Shown here: positions 8,505 through 16,795 of the stretch, piece by piece
How positions within the stretch are numbered: position 1 is the first letter of the stretch
Layout: each line of letters opens with the position of its first letter
Assembly (NCBI GenBank): GCA_021794595.1
Contig: JAJYQN010000065.1
Coordinates: 93,773 to 157,772 of the forward strand
DNA length: 64,000 nt
Reading direction: 5' to 3'
DNA from: Pseudomonadota bacterium
Lineage (GTDB): Bacteria > Pseudomonadota > Gammaproteobacteria > Acidiferrobacterales > Acidiferrobacteraceae
Position numbers and translations under genes: made by a program
The notes under the pieces: generated by a model
Told to the model about the DNA's origin: nothing
Databases searched by the model: none
The model's input: the letters and a program-made list of their open reading frames with translations, nothing else

Positions 8505-9634
8505 CAGGGCAGGCCCAGGCCCCGAAAGGCGATAGCAAACACGGCATCGACGAAGATCACCGCGGTGATGGCGCTGACGACCGCATTAGTGGTTTCCTTG
8601 GCCAGGCTCTGGGTGTTGGGTTGGATGCGCAGTCCAAAATGGCAGGCTATGAGCGCTATGACAATACCGAATACCACGCCTTTGACAAGCCCGAGGATCA
8701 AGTTGACGACGGGTACCGCTGCCGGGATGCTATGGATAAAGCTTGCCGCGTTGATACCGAGCTCGATGTGGGCGGTGATCATGCCGCCTAAAAGCGCAAT
8801 CGCGTCGGTCCAGATGATAAGAAGCGGCAGACCAAGCCCCAAGGCCACGATCTTTGGGAGCACAAGGCGCAGGGTGCGCGAAACCCCCATGGCCGATAAC
8901 GCGTCCAATTCTTCAGTCAAACGCATGACGCCGAGTTCCGCGGCCATGGCCGATCCCGAGCGTCCCGCCACCAGGATGGCCGCCAAAAGCGGGCCGAGCT
9001 CGCGCAAGATGCTGAGTCCGAGGACATTAACGATATAGGATTGGGCCCCGAAGGTCCGCAGCTCGAGGGCCGAGAGGTAGCTCATGACGACACCCACCAA
9101 GGCCCCGACCAAGGCGGTAATGCCCAAGGCCCTGACGCCGACTTCATAGATGGTCGCGGAAATGTCTTTCCACGGCGTGCGCGCCGGATAGCGCAGGAGC
9201 GCTCCGGCATCCAGGAGCACTTCCCCAAGGAGTGTGGCAAAGCCCAGAAAGTGAGAGACGAAGGCCCGTTCGGCCGACAACAAGGTCTCGGCCCAGTCGT
9301 GTTTCTTTTTACGCCCGGCCGGAGGCGGCGTTTCCCGTTCGGCCCAATGCCGGAATAAGGTCTGATGCTCGGCCCGCACCTGGATATCGGCGGGTTGGAT
9401 AAAGCCATGAATGCGCCATAAGATCAGCGCACCCACGTTATCTAGCTTTTGGATCGATCGGCAATCCCAGGATGCCTCGGCCGCGCCCGCCGCATACGGC
9501 CGCAAGGCGGCAGTGAGCGCCTGATGGCGGCGCCCTATGCCCCGTAAGGTCCAGTTTCCGGTCAGTACCACGGTGGTGCGGCCCGCATCGTCCCGGGTGG
9601 TGTGGAAGGCGGCGTTCTCAAAGCCGCCGCTCAT
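8504..9634 (-). CDS. MlaE-family lipid ABC transporter permease with N-terminal STAS-like domain
   Basis: A 376-residue inner-membrane permease. The C-terminal two thirds is the MlaE domain (five to six membrane segments, with the conserved RELGPLLAAILVAGRSGSAMAAELG signature around residue 205). The first 115 residues are a soluble STAS-like domain (VVLTGNWTLRGIG … LDNVGALIL). This fuses what MlaB supplies as a separate protein in Escherichia coli. ATG at 9634 has GAAGGG upstream. A longer in-frame ATG at 9754 adds 40 residues of non-family sequence. First gene of the permease-ATPase-MCE-lipoprotein operon. Confidence 0.9.
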   Translation of the reverse strand: MSGGFENAAFHTTRDDAGRTTVVLTGNWTLRGIGRRHQALTAALRPYAAGAAEASWDCRSIQKLDNVGALILWRIHGFIQPADIQVRAEHQTLFRHWAERETPPPAGRKKKHDWAETLLSAERAFVSHFLGFATLLGEVLLDAGALLRYPARTPWKDISATIYEVGVRALGITALVGALVGVVMSYLSALELRTFGAQSYIVNVLGLSILRELGPLLAAILVAGRSGSAMAAELGVMRLTEELDALSAMGVSRTLRLVLPKIVALGLGLPLLIIWTDAIALLGGMITAHIELGINAASFIHSIPAAVPVVNLILGLVKGVVFGIVIALIACHFGLRIQPNTQSLAKETTNAVVSAITAVIFVDAVFAIAFRGLGLP

Positions 9635-9827
9635 GGCGACGGCCCTTCTGTCCTCGCCGATTGCGTTCTCTGCGTCCGTGGCAGATTCCTCATGAAACCT
9701 TGGGTTCGGTTTGACTCTCGATGGATCATAACAAGAAGCCGCCGAGCACGTCATGGGCGCTTCGTATCGCCGCTAGGCCTCATGGGCGCGGGCGCATACC
9801 GCGCGCCTCGTTCCGAGGTCTTGCCGG

Positions 9828-11015
9828 CTAGGACCGGGACAAAGGCGGCTTGGCGCCCGCTTGATTCATAAAAAAGGCCTTGAGCGGACCCAGGGTATCG
9901 GTGACGTTGAGACCGATTGTCAGGAGCTGTCCGAGCCAAGTCGCCTCGTTGCAAAACAGCCGGTTTAGGGCATCGGTTGCGAGCAACATACTGACGTTCG
10001 CCGCCTTACGGGCCCGCTCGTACCGCCGCAAGAGACGCCGGTTTCCGATGTCGCTGTCTCGATCGCGACGGAGCAGGGTTTCGGCGAGGACCTGGGCATC
10101 GGCGAACCCGAGATTGACGCCTTGTCCGGCCAAGGGATGGACGCGATGGGCCGCGTCTCCCACCAATACGAAGCGCGACCCCACATAGTGCTCGGCGTGG
10201 CTTGCGACAAGCGGGAAATGCGCCCGGGCGCTTAGCGATTGAAGCGTGCCGAGCTCGGGCCCGAAGGCCTTGTTGAGGGCCGCGTTGAACTCTGGGTCCG
10301 ACAAGCCACGGAGGCGTTCGGCGGCGCTCGTAGTCGTAGACCAAATGAGCGAGGATTGGCTGGGATCCGGCAGTGGTAACAGGGCGAGCGGCCCGCTCGG
10401 CAAAAACCGTTGCCAGGCGACATCCTGATGGGCGGTGCCCAATTGGATGTTGGCGCAGATCGCGGTTTGTCCGTAGTGATGTTGCCAGACGGGTACGCCC
10501 AGCTGCTCTCGCAGTTGCGACTGGGCGCCGTCTGCGGCGATGAGTAAAGACCCGTGGAGTACCGCGCCGCTGGCCAGGACGACCTCTGCGGCGTGTTCGC
10601 GGATGGTCACCCGTTGGGCGCTGTCGTCGTGCCATGTGACGCCGGGTGCGGCGCGCGAGCGGCTGCGCAAGACGGTCTCCAAACCGCCGTGGTTTACGAT
10701 CACACCAAGGTTTTCAAGGCCTAGGTCTTGACTCTCGAATCGCACCCGCCCGCGGCCGCTACTATTCACGACCTGCAAGGCTCGCAGGGGCGCCGTTTGG
10801 ATCTCACCCAAGGGCCACAGCCCCTGGGTTCCCAACCATTGGCAAGAGGCTTGGGTGAGCGCGCTGGTCCGAACCCCGGCCTTTTCCACTGCCCCACGTT
10901 CCGCGTCGACCACGGCGACTGTCAGGCCGCGCAGGGCGAGTGCATGGCAGAGGGCGGACCCGACGGCACCAGCCCCTACGATTATCACATCGCTTTGGTT
11001 CACGCTGGTCATCAA
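9828..11015 (-). CDS. ubiI: UbiH/UbiF/VisC-family FAD-dependent hydroxylase (ubiquinone biosynthesis)
   Basis: A 395-residue flavoprotein monooxygenase. It has the N-terminal dinucleotide-binding fold VIIVGAGAVGSALCHAL, the second FAD motif GDAAHRVHPLAGQGVNLGFAD near residue 285 and the family C-terminal helices. These soluble or membrane-associated enzymes hydroxylate the ring of ubiquinone precursors. The gene overlaps ubiH upstream by four bases and sits in the conserved ygfB-pepP-ubiH-ubiI order, which supports the UbiI (C5-hydroxylase) assignment, although UbiF or UbiL specificity cannot be excluded from sequence. Confidence 0.8.
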   Translation of the reverse strand: MMTSVNQSDVIIVGAGAVGSALCHALALRGLTVAVVDAERGAVEKAGVRTSALTQASCQWLGTQGLWPLGEIQTAPLRALQVVNSSGRGRVRFESQDLGLENLGVIVNHGGLETVLRSRSRAAPGVTWHDDSAQRVTIREHAAEVVLASGAVLHGSLLIAADGAQSQLREQLGVPVWQHHYGQTAICANIQLGTAHQDVAWQRFLPSGPLALLPLPDPSQSSLIWSTTTSAAERLRGLSDPEFNAALNKAFGPELGTLQSLSARAHFPLVASHAEHYVGSRFVLVGDAAHRVHPLAGQGVNLGFADAQVLAETLLRRDRDSDIGNRRLLRRYERARKAANVSMLLATDALNRLFCNEATWLGQLLTIGLNVTDTLGPLKAFFMNQAGAKPPLSRS

Positions 11016-12223
11016 GGTCTCAGTCCTCGCAGGAGACTCGGCAAGGGCGCCTTAAGCCCCATGGTGCGCACAGCCAGGGCGCGCTTTACCGAGGGCAGAC
11101 AGTCGACTAGGGTCAGGGCTAGGTTGCGGGCCGCCACCAGCGGACCGATCTTGTTGCTAAAGATCCGCACAAGCCCGTCGGTAAATTCGATGGTGCTGGC
11201 TACGTCGCGGGCGCGTCCGGCGAGGTAGCGATCAAGGACGGCTCGGCTACCGAAGTCTTCCTGCCGTCGGCAGGCCTCGGCGATGGTATCCGCGAGCGAG
11301 GCGATGTCGCGCAACCCTAAATTAAAGCCTTGTCCCGCGACCGGATGCAGGGTGTGGGCGGCGTTCCCGACGAGCACCGCGCGCGCCGCCGCCGGATGGG
11401 GGGCCTTTTGCAGAATGAGTGGGAAGCGGAGGCGGCGCCCGCAGGCCAGAAAGTGGCCTAGGCGTTGCCCGAAGGCCTGCTCCAATCGGGCCAGAAACTG
11501 CGGTTCCGGAAGATCCTGCCAGTCCTGGGCGTGGGCAGAGCTCATGACGAAGGTATAGCGGTCATCGCCCAAAGGAAGGGCCGCAAGTGGTCCTTCCGGC
11601 GTAAATCGTTCGAAGGCGGTCCGCGGTTTGGGTGCGGAGACTCGGCAGTTCATGACCAAGGCCTCGCGGCCGTAGGCGTGGCGGGTCACGGGGATGGCGA
11701 GTGCTGTGCGCACGGCCGAGTCGGTGCCGTCGGCTCCGACCAGCAAACGGCCAGAGAGCTGTTCCGGGCCATCGGTCCCAGACATCGTTACGACGGCGGC
11801 GTCCGCACGCACCTCGAGGCTTGTGAACCGGCCGGCCCGGATGACGACCGGCGTGTCTTTAAGGGCGCCATACAAGGCGGCTAGCAGTGCGGCGTTTTCG
11901 GTCACAAATCCCAGGGCATCAAGCCCCAGCTCGTGGGCGCGGATGTGGGTAAGACCGAACCCCCCGGTGCGATCCGACACCTCGATCTCGGTGATCGGGT
12001 GGAAGCTATTTTCCGGCAGCAGGGGCCAGACGCCGAGGCTCGTCAAGGCGCGTTTCGATCCTTGCGCCAAGGTGAACGTCCGATCATCTTTGTGTCGTGG
12101 TGGCGGCGCGGCCACGGGGTCTATGAGGCAGATGGTCAGCGGAAGGTGAGCCAGGCTCAAGGCGAGACTTGTTCCCACGAGACCACCGCCGCCTATGACG
12201 ATGTCGTAGGTCTCCATGCTCAC
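11012..12223 (-). CDS. ubiH: 2-octaprenyl-6-methoxyphenyl hydroxylase UbiH
   Basis: A 403-residue FAD monooxygenase homologous to its downstream neighbour. It shows the Rossmann motif IVIGGGGLVGTSLALSL at the N-terminus, the active region DDRTFTLAQGSKRALTSLGVW near residue 48 typical of UbiH, the DG-motif region and VGNAAHTLHPVAGQGFNLGLRD near residue 300. It catalyses a ring hydroxylation in aerobic ubiquinone synthesis. The start overlaps the pepP stop by four bases, placing both in one operon. Confidence 0.9.
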   Translation of the reverse strand: MSMETYDIVIGGGGLVGTSLALSLAHLPLTICLIDPVAAPPPRHKDDRTFTLAQGSKRALTSLGVWPLLPENSFHPITEIEVSDRTGGFGLTHIRAHELGLDALGFVTENAALLAALYGALKDTPVVIRAGRFTSLEVRADAAVVTMSGTDGPEQLSGRLLVGADGTDSAVRTALAIPVTRHAYGREALVMNCRVSAPKPRTAFERFTPEGPLAALPLGDDRYTFVMSSAHAQDWQDLPEPQFLARLEQAFGQRLGHFLACGRRLRFPLILQKAPHPAAARAVLVGNAAHTLHPVAGQGFNLGLRDIASLADTIAEACRRQEDFGSRAVLDRYLAGRARDVASTIEFTDGLVRIFSNKIGPLVAARNLALTLVDCLPSVKRALAVRTMGLKAPLPSLLRGLRP

Positions 12224-13536
12224 AGACCTTCCGCGCGCAGGGCTTCGATATCGGAGGCGCTCCTGGGGACTGAGTGGCTTAAGATCTCGTAGCCGGCTTT
12301 GGTCACGAGCACATCGTCTTCGATGCGGATCCCGATATCGTGAAAGCCCTTCGGGATGTCGTCTCCGGCCGTGACGTACAGTCCAGGCTCGACTGTTGTG
12401 ACCATCCCGGGTTCCAGGACCCGCGGCTTATCGCCGACCCGATAGTCGCCCACGTCATGGACATCGAGGCCGAGCCAGTGCCCGGTTCTATGCATGTAAA
12501 AGCGTTTGTAGTCCCCGCTTTCGATGAGTCCGTCGACCGTACCCTGCAGGAGCTTCAGGTCGATCAGGCCCTGGGTCAAGACCCCGACTGCGGCGTTATG
12601 GGCGCTCGGCCATTCCTCGCCCGGACCCACTTTTTCCAAAGCCGCGCTGTGGGCCGCCAGGACAAGATCGTAGAGTTCGCGTTGTTCGGGGCTAAAACGC
12701 GGGCCTACGGGGAAGGTTCTAGTGATATCGGAGGCGTAACCGTCGATCTCGCAGCCTGCGTCGATAAGCACGAGCGACCCGTTTTTGAGTACGGCGTTGT
12801 TTTCCGTGTAGTGCAGGATGCAGGCGTTGGCGCCGCCCGCCACAATCGGCGGATAAGCCGGGTATTCGGAACCGCCTTTACGGAAGGCATAGAGAAGCTC
12901 GGCCTCCAATTCGTACTCGTGGAGCCCGGGCGCGCAGGCGCGGATGGCGCGCAGATGTCCCTCGCCGCCGATGGCCGCCGCGCGCCGCATGAGCGCGATC
13001 TCCTCCGGGCGTTTGATGAGGCGCATTTCGTGCAGCAGGTGATTCGGGTCTACGAATTCTCCGGGGGCCACGATCCCTGAGCGGGCCTTACCGCGCACCT
13101 CGTTCACCCACTCTAGCACCACCCCATCGAACTCGGCATGGCGGCCCATGCTGTAAAAAACACGCCGTTTGTTTTCCAAAAGGCCCGGAAGGATGTCGTC
13201 GATATCGTCGATCGGAAAGGCGTCGTCGGCGCCATAGGTCGCGACCGCGCCCTCTTGGCCCGCGCGCCGTCCCTGCCACTGTTCCTTCTCCGGGCTGCGC
13301 TCCCGGCAAAACAGCAGAAATTCCCCCTGGGCGCGACCCGGAACGAAAACCGCGACGGCCTCGGGTTCGGGGAAATGGGTGAGGTAATAGAAGTCGCTGT
13401 CGGGCCTAAAAATAAAGTCGACGTCGCTATTGCGGTTGCGGATCGGCGCCGTGGGGATAATCGCCACGCCCTCACCCATGAGCGCCATGAACTCCGTCCG
13501 GCGTCGCTTGAATTGATTCTTGTCCATAGTCCTCAT
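12220..13536 (-). CDS. pepP: Xaa-Pro aminopeptidase PepP (aminopeptidase P)
   Basis: A 438-residue member of the pita-bread metallopeptidases that removes N-terminal residues preceding proline. The N-terminal domain contains FRPDSDFYYLTHFPEPEAV. The C-terminal catalytic domain shows the metal ligands: DAGCEIDGYASDITRTFPVG (two aspartates), HRTGHWLGLDVHDVG (histidine) and the late glutamates in TVEPGLY and IRIEDDVLV. Length and motifs match cytosolic bacterial PepP. It lies between ygfB and ubiH as in other Gammaproteobacteria. Confidence 0.95.
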   Translation of the reverse strand: MRTMDKNQFKRRRTEFMALMGEGVAIIPTAPIRNRNSDVDFIFRPDSDFYYLTHFPEPEAVAVFVPGRAQGEFLLFCRERSPEKEQWQGRRAGQEGAVATYGADDAFPIDDIDDILPGLLENKRRVFYSMGRHAEFDGVVLEWVNEVRGKARSGIVAPGEFVDPNHLLHEMRLIKRPEEIALMRRAAAIGGEGHLRAIRACAPGLHEYELEAELLYAFRKGGSEYPAYPPIVAGGANACILHYTENNAVLKNGSLVLIDAGCEIDGYASDITRTFPVGPRFSPEQRELYDLVLAAHSAALEKVGPGEEWPSAHNAAVGVLTQGLIDLKLLQGTVDGLIESGDYKRFYMHRTGHWLGLDVHDVGDYRVGDKPRVLEPGMVTTVEPGLYVTAGDDIPKGFHDIGIRIEDDVLVTKAGYEILSHSVPRSASDIEALRAEGL

Positions 13537-13575
13537 TATGCCCGATATCGGAAGTCGGGCGCGCTCGTCGGCCCA

Positions 13576-14079
13576 TTAAACGGTATCGCTGGTCTCTTCG
13601 TAGATCAATTGGACGGCTACACGCAGGTACTCCACGAGTTCGCTCAAGTCCGCCTCGCTTACGGTCCCGCTCGCGTCTGCGAGCGCCGCCATGTCATCCA
13701 GGGCCTCGCCCACGGCCTCCGAGCACCCTTGCCGCCGATCCTCGCCGCGGAAATAGTAGCCGGCGATAAAGCCGCTGCACCATTGGGTCAAGGCCCGACT
13801 CTGTTGTGGCGCTGACTGATCCTCGCCCGGCAAAAGCGGCGCGAAATCGAGTTCGCCGCCTGCGAGCCCCTGGGTTAATTGCGTACGCAGCGCGTCAACA
13901 TAGTGGCCGAGTTCGGGAAGGTCGCCGGGATCGCCAAGCGCCGAGAAAGCCGCCTCGTCATCGGCACTACCTGCGCACACGAGCCCGGTCAGCAGCCCAT
14001 GGGCCTCCGACGGACTAAGCGCGATCCCCGCGGCGTCCAAGGTTGAGGCCGTGGCCTGAAAAGAGAGGTCGTAGGTCAT
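13576..14079 (-). CDS. ygfB: UPF0149 family protein (YgfB/YecA)
   Basis: A 167-residue acidic helical protein with the UPF0149 N-terminal signature LSPSEAHGLLTGLVCAG and the later AALADASGTVSEADLSELVEYLRVAVQLIYEE stretch. The molecular role was long unknown; in Pseudomonas aeruginosa YgfB is reported to affect antibiotic-response gene expression. It heads the ygfB-pepP-ubiH-ubiI operon and is divergent from the zapB-like gene, a conserved arrangement that makes the assignment firm. Confidence 0.9.
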   Translation of the reverse strand: MTYDLSFQATASTLDAAGIALSPSEAHGLLTGLVCAGSADDEAAFSALGDPGDLPELGHYVDALRTQLTQGLAGGELDFAPLLPGEDQSAPQQSRALTQWCSGFIAGYYFRGEDRRQGCSEAVGEALDDMAALADASGTVSEADLSELVEYLRVAVQLIYEETSDTV

Positions 14080-14148
14080 GGCCTATTGTACCTGAGTGCT
14101 TAATGAGGGCTAGGGCAGGCCCTCCCTACAAGCCCCGGAGGACGGACG

Positions 14149-14177
14149 TTGACCACGACGCCCCCGAGTTCTATAGT
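14149..14177 (+). promoter_or_regulatory. sigma70-type promoter for the zapB-like/zapA operon
   Basis: TTGACC at 14149-14154 and TATAGT at 14172-14177 are separated by exactly 17 bases, a near-consensus housekeeping promoter. Transcription would begin about seven bases after the -10 element, essentially at the ATG at 14184, implying a leaderless or nearly leaderless mRNA. Confidence 0.65.
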
Positions 14178-14183
14178 GGATCC

Positions 14184-14414
14184 ATGAGCGGCGAAGCACC
14201 TTTTGACACGGATGCGCTAGCGAGATTAGAGCGTCGCGTCGAGGATTTGGTCGCACTGTGCCGACGGCTTCGGGAAGATAATGCGATGTGGCGTGCGCGT
14301 CATCAGGCCCTGTCTGCGGAATATGTGCAACTGAGCGAACGGACGCGGGTCGCGCGTACGCGAGTGGAAGAGATGATTGGCCGCGTCACGGCCATGGCCC
14401 GCGAGGGCCGGTGA
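14184..14414 (+). CDS. TIGR02449-like small coiled-coil protein (ZapB-like)
   Basis: A 76-residue protein that is almost entirely a predicted coiled coil (LARLERRVEDLVALCRRLRE… through the C-terminus). This matches the small TIGR02449 family found directly upstream of zapA in many Gammaproteobacteria. A structural role with the division protein ZapA is likely but inferred. No ribosome binding site precedes the ATG, and the promoter position suggests a leaderless message. The stop codon overlaps the zapA start (TGATG). Confidence 0.75.
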   Translation: MSGEAPFDTDALARLERRVEDLVALCRRLREDNAMWRARHQALSAEYVQLSERTRVARTRVEEMIGRVTAMAREGR

Positions 14415-14725
14415 TGGCCGTCAATAAGCAAACCATCCATATCTCGGTGCTGGGTAAGGAATTTGCGGTTTCCTGTCCCGAGGATGAATGCGCGGCCTTG
14501 AGCGAGGCTGCCCGCTACGTTGATGCCCGGATGCAAGAGGGGCATCGTGCGGGGAAGCCCGTGGCAGTCGAGCGTAACGCCGTCATGGCGGCGTTGAATA
14601 TGGCCTACGAGCTTTTGCGCTTGCGCGAGCAATCGATGAGCGTTTCGGAAGATTGGAGTAAGCGGATTCACGCGCTCGCGGACCGAGTCGATTCGGTTTT
14701 GCGAGAGGAGTTCGAGAAGAGTTAA
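14414..14725 (+). CDS. zapA: cell division protein ZapA
   Basis: A 103-residue protein with the ZapA N-terminal globular domain (IHISVLGKEFAVSCPEDE … AARYVDARMQEG) followed by a C-terminal coiled coil. ZapA binds FtsZ in the cytoplasm and bundles protofilaments at the Z-ring. Position between the ZapB-like gene and the 6S RNA/ygfA pair is the classical gammaproteobacterial context. The start at 14414 is fixed by the one-base overlap with the preceding stop. Confidence 0.93.
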   Translation: MAVNKQTIHISVLGKEFAVSCPEDECAALSEAARYVDARMQEGHRAGKPVAVERNAVMAALNMAYELLRLREQSMSVSEDWSKRIHALADRVDSVLREEFEKS

Positions 14726-14762
14726 GGAGCGACCGCCTTTGTGACGGGTCGTTTGCGGGTTT

Positions 14763-14948
14763 GGCGCCCCCTGCGGTGTTGGTAACCGTTCCGTGTCCCT
14801 TGAACCTATAACTCTTGCCTCGGGAACCGCGATCATGGGTGCTGTTGTGCATGTCCGTCTTGAACGGAAAGCCTGATGCGCCTGGACGTGTCCCACTTGA
14901 ACCTTTGGTTCGAGGCAAAGAATGGTTACGGCACAGGTGGAGGGCGCC
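14763..14948 (+). ncRNA. ssrS: 6S RNA
   Basis: Lying between zapA and ygfA, as 6S RNA does in Gammaproteobacteria, this 186-base stretch has a long terminal helix. GGCGCCC at 14763 pairs with the end GGGCGCC at 14942, and GTGTTGGTAACCGTTC (14777 onward) pairs with GAATGGTTACGGCAC (14920 onward) with few mismatches. The 3' half contains CACTTGAACCTTTGGTTCGAGG, closely resembling the Escherichia coli segment around CCTTGAACCAAGGGTTCAAGG. The central part would form the open bubble mimicking a promoter that traps sigma70 RNA polymerase. Length agrees with the 184 bases of E. coli 6S RNA. Exact ends are estimated. Confidence 0.88.
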
Positions 14949-14970
14949 TCTATCTTCGTTTGTCATCCCC

Positions 14971-15552
14971 ATGGCTTGTGAGAAGCACGGCTTTCGGCAG
15001 GAGTTGCGTGGGCGGCGTAGAGATCTTCGCCCGGACCTCCGCCGACGGGGCGCCGTGCGCATCGCCCATCGCGGGCACCTGTTGTTGCGCCGGGCTGCGC
15101 GTGTTGCCGCCTACCTTCCGCACGGTTCCGAACTCGATCCCCGACCGTTGATGTCGGCCCTGGAGCGTGCCGGTTGCGCGCTCTATCTGCCGGTCGTGAA
15201 TCGGCGCCCCCACTCCCCCCTCGCGTTTCTTCCCTGGCGCGCGTCCCTGACCCCTAACCGTTATGGCATAATGGAGCCGAGGTGGGGACGCAGACTCCAG
15301 GGCTCACAGCTCGATGCGGTCCTGGTGCCGGTGGTGGGATTTGACGCGCGCGGCCTGAGGTTGGGCCAAGGGGGCGGTCACTATGACCGGACTTTTGCGT
15401 TTTTATCCCGAAAAAAGCACAGTAAACCGCTCCTCATCGGGCTGGCTTTCGAATGTCAGCGGGTCGGGAAATTGCCCAATGACGCGCACGATGTGCGCTT
15501 ACATGCGGTTTTGACGGAAAAAAGGCTGTATGGCCCCCGGAGAATGTTATGA
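14971..15552 (+). CDS. ygfA: 5-formyltetrahydrofolate cyclo-ligase
   Basis: A 193-residue enzyme that converts 5-formyl-THF to 5,10-methenyl-THF with ATP. Motifs seen are the N-terminal RQELRGRRRDL basic helix, PHGSELDPRPLM, and the C-terminal substrate loop LDAVLVPVVGFDARGLRLGQGGGHYDRTF, the family hallmark. ATG at 14971 is chosen because the upstream open frame runs through the 6S RNA. Coupled to 6S RNA transcription as in Escherichia coli. Its stop overlaps the next start by four bases. Confidence 0.92.
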   Translation: MACEKHGFRQELRGRRRDLRPDLRRRGAVRIAHRGHLLLRRAARVAAYLPHGSELDPRPLMSALERAGCALYLPVVNRRPHSPLAFLPWRASLTPNRYGIMEPRWGRRLQGSQLDAVLVPVVGFDARGLRLGQGGGHYDRTFAFLSRKKHSKPLLIGLAFECQRVGKLPNDAHDVRLHAVLTEKRLYGPRRML

Positions 15553-16334
15553 ATCTGTTGTTTGTGGGGGATGTGGTCGGGGACGCGGGGCGCCGGGTGT
15601 TGCTAGAACGCCTGCCCATCTTGCGTGAACGCTATAAGATCGACGTGGTCGTGGTGAACATCGAAAACGCCGCCGGCGGATTTGGGGTAACGGATAAGAT
15701 TTTGCGCGAGTGTCTGGCCCACAAGATCGATGTATTGAGCACCGGCAATCATGTCTTTGATAAACGTGAGGCGCTTGATCTCGTGGCTCGCGAGCCACGC
15801 CTCTTGCGGCCGCATAACTACCCGCTGGGAACCCCGGGAAGCGGTTGGTATACGGGGCAGACCGCGCGTGGCGAGCCGTTTGCGGTCTTGAACGTGATGG
15901 GCACGGCCTTTATGCACCCGGTCCTCGATTGCCCCTTTGCGTGCGCCAAGGCGACTTTGGCCACAAAGCCCGAGTCCATAAAGGCGGTCTTGGTGGACTG
16001 CCATGCCGAGACCACCAGCGAAAAGATGGCCATGGGCTGGTTTTTGGACGGTCAGGTGAGCGCGGTCGTAGGGACCCATACTCATGTCCCGACGGCGGAC
16101 GAGCGCGTATTGCCGGGAGGCACCGCTTATATTTCGGATGTCGGTATGACCGGGTGCTACGACTCCGTGATCGGTATGAATAAAGAGAAGGTCTTGAAGC
16201 GCATGGTGCTGAAGTTGCCTGAGCGTCTGGAGGCGGCGGAAGGGCCGGCCACCTTTTGCGGGGTGGTCATCGATATCGACAGCAAGACTGGTCGTAGCCG
16301 GGGGATCCAGCGCGTGAGCGTGCGGGAAGGCTAA
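15549..16334 (+). CDS. YmdB/TIGR00282 family metallophosphoesterase
   Basis: A 261-residue calcineurin-like phosphoesterase. The N-terminus MNLLFVGDVVGDAGRR supplies the first metal-binding aspartate. NIENAAGGFGVT, STGNHVFDKRE (asparagine-histidine metal ligand pair) and VVGTHTHVPTADERVLP (histidines) complete the binuclear site. Relatives such as Bacillus YmdB hydrolyse cyclic nucleotides (2',3'-cAMP/cGMP) and influence biofilm decisions. Substrate here is unproven. Translationally coupled to ygfA and, by a one-base overlap, to the EVE gene. Confidence 0.88.
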   Translation: MNLLFVGDVVGDAGRRVLLERLPILRERYKIDVVVVNIENAAGGFGVTDKILRECLAHKIDVLSTGNHVFDKREALDLVAREPRLLRPHNYPLGTPGSGWYTGQTARGEPFAVLNVMGTAFMHPVLDCPFACAKATLATKPESIKAVLVDCHAETTSEKMAMGWFLDGQVSAVVGTHTHVPTADERVLPGGTAYISDVGMTGCYDSVIGMNKEKVLKRMVLKLPERLEAAEGPATFCGVVIDIDSKTGRSRGIQRVSVREG

Positions 16335-16795
16335 TGCGTTACTGGCTTTTTAAGAGCGAACCCGCCTCCTTCTCCCTTGACGATCTCGTCAAAAAGGGTC
16401 GTCCCGAACCCTGGGACGGAGTGCGCAACTTTCAGGCGCGCAATTTTATGCGGGCCATGGCCTGCGGCGACCGGGCGTTTTTTTACCATTCGAGTTGCCC
16501 CGTGCCGGCCGTGGTCGGGGAGGTCGAGATCGTGCGCGAGCATTACCCCGACCTCACGGCCCTGGATCCCGATAACCACCACTACGATAGTCGGGCGACG
16601 GCCGATAATCCGATCTGGTCTATGGTCGATGTGGCGTTTCGCGAACGCTATAAAAAGCCCGTCACCTTGGCGGAGCTCAAGGCCTGCCCCGCACTCGTCG
16701 GCATGCCGCTTCTCGCGCGCGGCAATCGGCTGTCGGTGCTGCCGGTGACGAGCGACGAGTGGCGCATCATCCGCGGCCTTGCCGGCACCCCATGA
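16334..16795 (+). CDS. EVE domain protein
   Basis: A 153-residue single-domain protein beginning MRYWLFKSEPASFSLDDL. It continues with the EVE/PUA-like hallmarks WDGVRNFQARNFMRAM and GDRAFFYHSSCPVPAVVGEVEIV. EVE domains bind modified bases in DNA or RNA. Stand-alone versions are widespread in Proteobacteria and their physiological target is not established. The start overlaps the preceding stop by one base and the stop overlaps the following ATG by four, so it belongs to the ygfA operon. Confidence 0.9.
   Translation: MRYWLFKSEPASFSLDDLVKKGRPEPWDGVRNFQARNFMRAMACGDRAFFYHSSCPVPAVVGEVEIVREHYPDLTALDPDNHHYDSRATADNPIWSMVDVAFRERYKKPVTLAELKACPALVGMPLLARGNRLSVLPVTSDEWRIIRGLAGTP

Noticed and set aside
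13537..13575. possible terminator between ygfB and pepP
   Set aside because: GCCCGA-TCGGGC arms exist, but there is no uridine tract and the conserved operon continues through it.
14815..14970. N-terminal extension of the 5-formyl-THF cyclo-ligase through the 6S RNA
   Set aside because: The extension overlaps a conserved structured RNA and has no similarity to the enzyme family; the ATG at 14971 gives the standard protein.
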